Assembly: GCA_021828445.1 (NCBI GenBank)
Contig: JAJZJD010000026.1
Coordinates: forward strand, 1 to 11,899
Direction: 5' to 3'
DNA: 11,899 nt
Origin: a bacterium
GTDB lineage: Bacteria > SZUA-79 > Acidulodesulfobacterales > Acidulodesulfobacteraceae
This document shows, piece after piece, positions 8,401 to 11,899 of the stretch (position 1 is the first letter of the stretch; each line of letters opens with the position of its first letter). The notes under the pieces are model-generated. The model worked only from the letters and a program-made list of their open reading frames with translations, ran no database searches and was not told the origin of the DNA. Made by a program: the position numbers and the translations under genes.

Positions 8401-8402
8401 AA
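8374..8402 (-). promoter_or_regulatory. Possible fba promoter
   Basis: On the - strand TTTAAC (8397-8402) and TATTAT (8374-8379) are 17 bp apart and would start transcription near 8367, giving a leader of about 35 nt with the Shine-Dalgarno intact. The -35 match is poor and the site overlaps the weak terminator, so this is tentative. Confidence 0.25.
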
Positions 8403-8411
8403 CGTCTATAG

Positions 8412-8506
8412 CGGCGGAAGCGTACGGGAATCGAACCCGCCTTGCCCTTATGGGGACAACTATTGATTTGAAGTCAAAGAGAGGCACCAGCCCTCAAATC
8501 GCTTCC
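8412..8506 (-). tRNA. selC: tRNA-Sec (selenocysteine, anticodon TCA)
   Basis: Carries selenocysteine to in-frame UGA codons, after charging with serine and conversion by SelA (bacterial route). On the - strand it starts GGAAGCG, which pairs with CGCTTCC. It has a TGGT-containing long D arm, the anticodon loop CTTCAAA (anticodon TCA at 8469-8471), a long variable arm with TTG-T-CCC / GGGCAA pairing, and the T loop GGTTCGATTCCC. Length is 95 nt including the 3' end, the same as E. coli selC. Oddities: the eighth acceptor pair would be A:A unless A8 bulges and T9 pairs instead; the D stem needs a bulge; the anticodon stem has only four good pairs; and the encoded 3' end reads G-CCG rather than G-CCA, so CCA must be repaired or added. 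An unusual UGA-reading suppressor is the only alternative, and the long variable arm argues against it. Confidence 0.9.
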
Positions 8507-8531
8507 GTATTAATTGCATCAATAAAATTAT

Positions 8532-8561
8532 ATTATACAAACACATATTATTCAAGTTCAA
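8532..8561 (-). promoter_or_regulatory. Sigma70-type promoter of tRNA-Sec
   Basis: On the - strand TTGAAC (8556-8561) and a perfect TATAAT (8532-8537) are separated by 18 bp. Transcription would begin near 8525, leaving a leader of about 19 nt before the mature tRNA 5' end. Confidence 0.7.
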
Positions 8562-8581
8562 AACGTCCGTCCGTTCAAAAC
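8556..8581. repeat. Short direct repeat GTTCAAAAC x2 in the divergent promoter region
   Basis: GTTCAAAAC occurs at 8556-8564 and 8573-8581, a 17-bp offset, separated by GTCCGTCC. The first copy contains the -35 box of the tRNA-Sec promoter and the second is upstream of the divergent promoter at 8610. It could be an operator, a duplicated -35 element, or chance. Confidence 0.45.
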
Positions 8582-8609
8582 TTTAAAATCTTTATGTTTT
8601 AGTTAAATT

Positions 8610-8638
8610 TTGTATTTTAAATGATGTTTTTATATGAT
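8610..8638 (+). promoter_or_regulatory. Sigma70-type promoter of the DUF3426 gene
   Basis: TTGTAT (8610-8615) and TATGAT (8633-8638) are 17 bp apart. The start of transcription would be near 8645, about 44 nt before the ATG at 8689. It is divergent from the tRNA-Sec promoter. Confidence 0.55.
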
Positions 8639-8688
8639 AAAATACTAATAAATCGCTTTATATTTTCTATTGCAGGTTAAGGGTAAAT

Positions 8689-9372
8689 ATGGATAACTGG
8701 AAATTAGGAGAAGAGGAAGACAAACTCTTTAAGGATAACAATGAATCTACGAAGGGTTTTTCAATAGGAAAAATAGATAATGAAGATTTATCCGAAATTA
8801 TATTCAACAAAAAAGAACAGGATAAAACCGAAAAAGAAATTCCTCCTAAAAAAGAAAAGATAAGAAACGGCGGAGAAAATAAAAGCAGAGCCGGACTTAA
8901 AAAAATATTTTATCTGTTTTTAGGAGCAGCCGCGCTGTTATCGGCGTATTATTTATTTAAAACGTTATTTCCCGGTAACGGCACGAATATAAAACTATTT
9001 GAACTAAAAACCATTGTTTACAAATCTAAGGCGCTTCCGGAAAACAATCTGGCTATTACCGGTTATTTAGTAAATAAAAATAGATTTCCGGTAAGTTACG
9101 TCAAGCTGAACTGTAAACTTTACAGCACGAAAAATATCGTCCTTTTAACCAAGCATGTATATGCGGGAAATTTTATAAGCATAAAAAAACTCAAAAAGAT
9201 GTCCAATGTTGCGATAGATATGGAGCTTGACAATAAAGACGGGAAAAATATGTCGGACGTAGAAATTTTGCCTAATCACCCTGTAAGGTTTATGGTAGTT
9301 TTTTTCGATATAAATCCAAACTCAAAAAATTACTCGGTTTCAGTCAGCCATTTTTACAGAATAAAAAAATAA
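8689..9372 (+). CDS. Single-pass membrane protein with C-terminal DUF3426-like domain
   Basis: A 227-residue protein in three parts. First is a charged, probably disordered cytoplasmic N-terminus (residues 1-72, rich in Lys, Glu and Asp). Second is one transmembrane helix at about 73-90. Third is a predicted external beta-rich domain (about 100-225). The last part contains KLNCKLYSTKN, KHVYAGNFISIKKL and VRFMVVFFDI, which match the conserved yAGN-lS-eL ... PFMVVF pattern I know from DUF3426 proteins of deltaproteobacteria. Members often begin with an MJ0042-type zinc finger; here there is none (the only Cys is Cys142). Function is unknown; a comparison is sometimes made to LEA14-like extracytoplasmic folds. 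Shine-Dalgarno is weak (TAAGGG, 4 nt before the ATG). It has its own promoter and its stop abuts that of tatA on the other strand. Confidence 0.75.
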   Translation: MDNWKLGEEEDKLFKDNNESTKGFSIGKIDNEDLSEIIFNKKEQDKTEKEIPPKKEKIRNGGENKSRAGLKKIFYLFLGAAALLSAYYLFKTLFPGNGTNIKLFELKTIVYKSKALPENNLAITGYLVNKNRFPVSYVKLNCKLYSTKNIVLLTKHVYAGNFISIKKLKKMSNVAIDMELDNKDGKNMSDVEILPNHPVRFMVVFFDINPNSKNYSVSVSHFYRIKK

Positions 9373-9642
9373 TCAAGCCTTTTTAGTCGTTTTGACCGTT
9401 TTTGAGCCCGTCCGTTTTGTTTTTCTTGCGGATGCCTGAGGTGAACTTGTCCTTGCTATCTGTTTTTTTTTGGGTTTTGGGTCGGGCGTAACGTCTATTT
9501 CGTCTTTCCCTGAAACGCTGTTTTTAAAGTTTTTTAGGGCTTTGCCCAGCCCGCTGCCTATTTCGGGAAGTTTGCCTGCTCCAAATATCAGAAAAACGAC
9601 TATAAGTATAACGATTATCGTTATCGGCGACCATCCAAACAT
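9373..9642 (-). CDS. tatA: Sec-independent (twin-arginine) protein translocase subunit TatA
   Basis: Forms the protein-conducting assembly of the Tat system, which exports folded, often cofactor-containing proteins across the inner membrane together with TatC. The 89-residue protein has an N-terminal transmembrane helix (about residues 4-21) and the hinge FGAGKLPEIG. An amphipathic helix with GLGKALKNFK follows, then a basic, disordered tail rich in Lys, Thr and Ser. The FGxxKLPE and short length favour TatA over TatB. GGAGG (plus-strand 9651-9656 region) precedes the ATG. It is an orphan here: neither tatC nor tatB is in the window. It is the only gene in the window ending in TGA, and that stop is immediately next to the stop of the convergent DUF3426 gene, so an extended selenocysteine reading is unlikely. 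Confidence 0.95.
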   Translation of the reverse strand: MFGWSPITIIVILIVVFLIFGAGKLPEIGSGLGKALKNFKNSVSGKDEIDVTPDPKPKKKQIARTSSPQASARKTKRTGSKTVKTTKKA

Positions 9643-9718
9643 ATTTTATTTACCTCCGTAATTAACTTTGTTTCATAACCGGCACCGTCTTTTATTCTAT
9701 AACTGGCGGAGAGAGAGG

Positions 9719-9762
9719 GAGGAACTTTTCTTCGAAAAGTTTTAAAACGTACGAACTTCCTC
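9719..9762. repeat. Nested hairpins inside the tRNA-flanked segment
   Basis: AACTTTTC-TTC-GAAAAGTT forms a perfect 8-bp stem (9723-9741). Outer arms GAGGAA (9719-9724) and TTCCTC (9757-9762) are also complementary, so alternative folds exist. The palindromes GTTTTAAAAC and CGTACG lie between. A second GC-rich inverted pair, GCGCG (9765-9769) and CGCGC (9784-9788), follows. Confidence 0.6.
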
Positions 9763-9787
9763 TTGCGCGCTCCGCTTTCGCTTCGCG

Positions 9788-9806
9788 CTATCGAGGGTTC
9801 GACTCC
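9788..9806 (+). repeat. Exact 19-bp inverted copy of the tRNA-Ser T-arm region
   Basis: Bases 9788-9806 on the + strand are identical to the T-arm part of tRNA-Ser on the - strand (9869-9887 reverse-complemented), including GGTTCGA. The downstream bases to CTGCC at 9819 loosely resemble the acceptor end. It is not a tRNA gene by itself: there is no D arm, anticodon or matching 5' acceptor strand. Confidence 0.75.
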
Positions 9807-9854
9807 GTCCCTATTCTGCCTTAACTAAATAATTTATCAAATTCGTTTCATAAC

Positions 9855-9944
9855 TGGCGGAGAGAGAGGGAGTCGAACCCTCGATAGACTTACATCTATA
9901 CATGATTTCCAATCATGCTCCTTCGGCCTCTCGGACATCTCTCC
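9855..9944 (-). tRNA. tRNA-Ser (anticodon GGA)
   Basis: Reads UCC and UCU serine codons. On the - strand the acceptor GGAGAGA pairs with TCTCTCC, followed by discriminator G and an encoded CCA. The anticodon stem CATGA/TCATG encloses the loop TTGGAAA. A long class II variable arm (TAGATG-TAA-GTCTA) and the T arm CGAGGGTTCGACTCCCT complete the fold. Total length is 90 nt. Its 3' end is duplicated 151 bp downstream, and its T arm has an inverted copy in between. Confidence 0.96.
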
Positions 9945-9980
9945 TGAAAATTATTGCTTGCAATATTATTGCTAATATAT

Positions 9981-10009
9981 AATTTATCATTATTTCAAAA
10001 TATATTCAA
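9981..10009 (-). promoter_or_regulatory. Candidate promoter of tRNA-Ser
   Basis: On the - strand TTGAAT (10004-10009) and TAAATT (9981-9986) are 17 bp apart, giving a start near 9975 and a leader of about 30 nt. The leader contains a 13-nt palindrome (GCAATA-T-TATTGC at 9960-9972). The region from 9945 to 10060 is otherwise very AT-rich, so chance matches are likely. Confidence 0.4.
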
Positions 10010-10060
10010 AGATTATTTTTAAAATATTTAAAAAATAATTTAAAAAGATAAATTTTTATA

Positions 10061-10090
10061 TTGACAAAAAAATATATATTTTGGTAAAAT
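10061..10090 (+). promoter_or_regulatory. Sigma70-type promoter of rfaE2
   Basis: A perfect TTGACA (10061-10066) and TAAAAT (10085-10090) are separated by 18 bp. Transcription would begin near 10097, giving a leader of about 100 nt that contains a strong hairpin. Confidence 0.7.
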
Positions 10091-10117
10091 AAGTTTAGTA
10101 ATTCTTTTCTCCATTTT

Positions 10118-10151
10118 CCCCCTGATATATGCCGAATATGTCAGGGGGTTT
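10118..10151 (+). terminator. Strong leader hairpin upstream of rfaE2 (attenuator- or terminator-like)
   Basis: CCCCCTGATATAT (10118-10130) pairs with ATATGTCAGGGGG (10136-10148): 13 bp including one T-G pair, with the loop GCCGA. TTTCTAATTTAT follows, a weak U tract. It lies between a consensus promoter and the start codon of rfaE2. It could end a short transcript of about 55 nt, attenuate the operon, or simply stabilise the leader. Confidence 0.55.
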
Positions 10152-10196
10152 CTAATTTATATATATTATATATTTGCCGGGGAAACAAAAACTGTT

Positions 10197-10682
10197 ATGG
10201 AAAACGGAAAAATAATAGAATCTGGCAATATAAAGCAAGAATTATCCAAACTAAGAAGGAAATCTAAAAAAATCGTATTTACAAACGGCTGTTTCGACAT
10301 TATACATGCCGGACATATAAGCTATCTGAACGAGGCAAAAACTCTCGGGGATATTCTTATAGTAGGATTAAACAGCGATAAATCCGTCAGGCGTTTGAAA
10401 GGCGGAGACAGACCGGTAGTAAGCGAACAGGATAGAGCATACGTCCTCGCAAATATTAAACCGGTGGATTATGTCGTTATGTTTGACGAAGATACTCCTT
10501 ATGAACTTATAAAAGAAATTAAGCCCGATGTTTTGGTAAAAGGCGCCGACTATGAGGGGAAAAACATAGCGGGGAGCGATATCGTCGAATCTTCGGGAGG
10601 CAAAACGGTTTTAATAAATTTTATCGAAGGAAAATCCACAAGCGGCATAATTAAAAAAATAAAGTCTAAAGCCGATATATAA
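10197..10682 (+). CDS. rfaE2: D-glycero-beta-D-manno-heptose 1-phosphate adenylyltransferase
   Basis: Transfers AMP from ATP to heptose 1-phosphate to make ADP-heptose, the donor for the inner core of lipopolysaccharide. It is the stand-alone nucleotidyltransferase (161 residues) equivalent to the C-terminal domain of E. coli HldE. Seen: FTNGCFDIIHAGHISYL with the cytidylyltransferase-family HxGH at residues 37-40, GLNSDKSVRRLKG, the RPV segment with EQDRAYVLANI, DVLVKGADY, and the C-terminal EGKSTSGIIKKI typical of this subfamily. The kinase half (HldA/rfaE1) is not in the window. The Shine-Dalgarno is modest (GGGGA, about 12 nt before the ATG). It is transcribed from the promoter at 10061 through the hairpin leader, and dnaJ follows after 15 bp. 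Confidence 0.93.
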   Translation: MENGKIIESGNIKQELSKLRRKSKKIVFTNGCFDIIHAGHISYLNEAKTLGDILIVGLNSDKSVRRLKGGDRPVVSEQDRAYVLANIKPVDYVVMFDEDTPYELIKEIKPDVLVKGADYEGKNIAGSDIVESSGGKTVLINFIEGKSTSGIIKKIKSKADI

Positions 10683-10697
10683 TAAATATCAAAAATA

Positions 10698-11459
10698 ATG
10701 AAGGACTATTATTCTATCTTAGGAATAGAACAAAACGCAGGCGAAACATTAATTAAAAGCCGTTATAGAAACCTTGCCGCAATATACCATCCGGACAAAA
10801 ATCCAGACAGCCAGAGTAAATTTTTAGATATAAACGAAGCATATAAGACGCTTATGGATCCCGTTTTAAGAAATATATACGATAAAGATTTAAAAGAATA
10901 CGAAAAATTTAAGAACGCTCTTCCGGAAAACAAGGTAATACCATACAGGTCAAGACTCAGGGATGGCGGAAACGTAAATATAAATATAGATTTTACTAAT
11001 GAAATAAAATCGGGAGCCGGTGAATTTATCGAAAAAACCGTCAATATAGAAAGATATATAAAATGTCCGGCTTGCGCAGGGGAGGGCAGGGATAAAGGCA
11101 CGCTTGCAACGGATTGTTCTTATTGCCGCGGTACCGGAACCGTTAAAAACCGCGGAACCAATATTAACGAAGCATGCGGAAATTGCGGCGGATACGGCGA
11201 TATATTTTTATATAGATGCAAAGTATGCAACGGCATGGCAAGAATAAAGACGTCCGAAAAAATAAAATTAAATTTTGCGGTAAGCGAGCTTTTAGGCGGC
11301 AAGAAAAATATAGTATTCGAAGACAACGGCGATGAGGGGGTTTTTGGAGGAAAAAACGGAAATCTTAATGTTGCCGTTAAAATCGACGAAGATGTTTTTG
11401 GTAAAACTAGTAACGGCGGAAAAGGTTTTCTCAATAGACTTTTATTTTTTAGAAAATAA
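10698..11459 (+). CDS. Shortened DnaJ-like co-chaperone (J domain + zinc finger + partial CTD I)
   Basis: A J-domain protein expected to stimulate the ATPase of an Hsp70 (DnaK) partner. The J domain covers residues 3-62 with the essential HPD at 31-33. A zinc-finger region has four CxxC pairs: Cys123/126, 140/143, 160/163 and 174/177. The first three are full CxxCxGxG-type repeats, and the last is degenerate (CKVCNGMA). A partial substrate-binding domain follows (KIKLNFAVSELLGG to NLNVAVKIDEDVF), then a short hydrophobic/basic tail. At 253 residues it is far shorter than canonical DnaJ (about 375). The Gly/Phe linker is absent, replaced by a charged segment of about 50 residues, and the second C-terminal domain with its dimerisation helix is missing. 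There is no frameshift; the reading frame ends cleanly with TAA. No clear Shine-Dalgarno. Probably an accessory DnaJ paralogue rather than the main one. Confidence 0.85.
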   Translation: MKDYYSILGIEQNAGETLIKSRYRNLAAIYHPDKNPDSQSKFLDINEAYKTLMDPVLRNIYDKDLKEYEKFKNALPENKVIPYRSRLRDGGNVNINIDFTNEIKSGAGEFIEKTVNIERYIKCPACAGEGRDKGTLATDCSYCRGTGTVKNRGTNINEACGNCGGYGDIFLYRCKVCNGMARIKTSEKIKLNFAVSELLGGKKNIVFEDNGDEGVFGGKNGNLNVAVKIDEDVFGKTSNGGKGFLNRLLFFRK

Positions 11460-11462
11460 TTC

Positions 11463-11491
11463 TTGATAATTAAAAATATTTTTTGTAGAAT
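11463..11491 (+). promoter_or_regulatory. Sigma70-type promoter of the PAS gene
   Basis: TTGATA (11463-11468) and TAGAAT (11486-11491) are 17 bp apart, just after the dnaJ stop. The transcript would begin near 11498, leaving an AT-rich leader of about 86 nt. Confidence 0.55.
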
Positions 11492-11547
11492 TAAAACAAC
11501 CTATTATTTTTATATAAATTATAATATTAATCAATATAATTTAATAA

Positions 11548-11567
11548 TTTAAAAAGGAATTTTTAAA
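11548..11567 (+). promoter_or_regulatory. Perfect A/U hairpin with GGAA loop just before the ribosome-binding site
   Basis: TTTAAAAA (11548-11555) and TTTTTAAA (11560-11567) form an 8-bp all-A/U stem around GGAA. It ends 3 nt before the AGGAG of the next gene. In such AT-rich sequence this may be chance. Confidence 0.35.
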
Positions 11568-11570
11568 AAA

Positions 11571-11575
11571 AGGAG
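11571..11575 (+). promoter_or_regulatory. Shine-Dalgarno that fixes the TTG start of the PAS gene
   Basis: AGGAG lies 8 nt before TTG at 11584. No ATG occurs in this frame within the visible part of the gene, so this site decides the start. Confidence 0.7.
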
Positions 11576-11583
11576 ATAAAATA

Positions 11584-11899
11584 TTGGTCTGCGCCGAATT
11601 TAACGACTTAGAGCATGATTTATTCGAAAATATAGAAATTAAAAATTTGCTTAATTCTTTGGATGAAGGAGCATTTGTTATAGATAACAAGGATAATCTG
11701 GTTTTTTATAATAACAGCGCTCCGCTGGTTCTAAAAACAAATCTGGAAGAATTTTTAAATAAAAATATAAAACTCATTTATTATTTTGAAAATCTGTTTA
11801 AAGAGCAGATAATACCGGCGCATATCAGGGACCTTGCTTCCGGATACAAGATATCTAATATTTATATAATCGACGAACAGAGCCGCTATTTCGAAAATG
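11584..11899 (+). CDS. Probable PAS-domain sensor protein (3'-truncated)
   Basis: Only the first 105 codons are visible, and the frame remains open to the end of the window. After a short acidic start (VCAEFNDLEHDLFE), residues 21-50 read LLNSLDEGAFVIDNKDNLVFYNNSAPL, the typical beginning of a PAS domain as found in sensor histidine kinases, sigma54-dependent regulators and diguanylate cyclases. No membrane segment or signal peptide precedes it, so the sensor is probably cytoplasmic. The output domain lies beyond the window and cannot be named. The start is TTG with a good Shine-Dalgarno. It has its own promoter and is probably a separate transcription unit from rfaE2-dnaJ, although read-through is possible because I see no terminator after dnaJ. 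Confidence 0.65.
   Translation, partial: MVCAEFNDLEHDLFENIEIKNLLNSLDEGAFVIDNKDNLVFYNNSAPLVLKTNLEEFLNKNIKLIYYFENLFKEQIIPAHIRDLASGYKISNIYIIDEQSRYFEN

Larger units (their letters stand above)
9699..9872. repeat. 23-bp direct repeat of the tRNA-Ser 3' end flanking a 128-bp segment (att-like)
   Basis: The 23 bases at 9850-9872 (last part of the tRNA-Ser T arm, acceptor 3' strand, CCA and five bases beyond) recur exactly at 9699-9721. The copies are offset by 151 bp. A third, weaker match (GTTTCATAACCGGC at 9670-9683, against GTTTCATAACTGGC at 9845-9858) suggests the duplication extends outward. Duplication of a tRNA 3' end is the usual outcome of tyrosine-recombinase integration at a tRNA gene. 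The enclosed 128 bp hold no gene, so this would be a scar or a minimal element. Confidence 0.7.

Noticed and set aside
9373..9375. TGA stop of tatA as a possible selenocysteine codon
   Set aside because: TatA is complete at this point with a normal basic tail, the read-through would run only into the antisense of the neighbouring gene, and there is no Cys-aligned position in TatA families.
9788..9819. Possible second tRNA on the + strand (GGTTCGA T-loop)
   Set aside because: Only a T-arm copy is present; no anticodon arm, D arm or complementary 5' acceptor strand can be found upstream on that strand.
1..11899. CRISPR array, transposase, integrase or phage genes
   Set aside because: No regularly spaced repeats and no reading frame with such motifs were seen; the tRNA-Ser duplication is the only hint of mobility.

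Overview
The window is a compact, AT-rich chromosomal segment with twelve protein-coding genes (two cut by the window ends), two tRNA genes and short intergenic regions. A heptose-nucleotide enzyme of lipopolysaccharide synthesis, a TatA translocase subunit and a DUF3426 membrane protein point to a Gram-negative bacterium. The order nnr - CBS protein - tsaE - (lpdA) - lysC - cimA resembles clusters I recall from Geobacter-like deltaproteobacteria, so a deltaproteobacterial-type lineage (possibly a low-GC group such as Acidulodesulfobacterales/Sva0485) is my best guess. I could not check this placement.

Positions 1-7387, all on the + strand: a tight run of nnr (5'-truncated), a two-CBS-domain protein, tsaE, lpdA, lysC, cimA and a YIP1-family membrane protein. 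Gaps are 3-33 bp, and the Shine-Dalgarno of two genes (CBS and YIP1) overlaps the end of the gene before. Functions are metabolite repair (NAD(P)H hydrates), the t6A tRNA-modification ATPase, dihydrolipoamide dehydrogenase, entry into the aspartate amino-acid family, and isoleucine precursor synthesis from pyruvate via citramalate.

Positions 7406-8506, - strand: a class II fructose-bisphosphate aldolase gene, preceded by a selenocysteine tRNA gene (anticodon TCA) with a near-consensus promoter. The tRNA means this genome probably decodes UGA as selenocysteine, although I see no selenoprotein gene in the window. A divergent promoter drives a DUF3426 membrane protein (8689-9372), whose stop codon directly abuts the stop of the convergent tatA (9373-9642).

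Positions 9643-10196 hold the most unusual structure. A tRNA-Ser(GGA) gene on the - strand has its 3' end duplicated as a 23-bp direct repeat 151 bp away. Between the two copies lie an exact inverted copy of its T-arm region and several hairpins. This resembles a small att-like scar or a tRNA-derived repeat element. Next come a consensus promoter and a strong 13-bp-stem hairpin in the leader of rfaE2 (heptose-1-phosphate adenylyltransferase), followed by a shortened DnaJ-like co-chaperone with no G/F linker and no C-terminal dimerisation part.

Positions 11460-11899: an AT-rich leader with a good promoter, then the start (TTG) of a probable PAS-domain sensor that continues beyond the window. 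I see no CRISPR array, transposase or phage gene.
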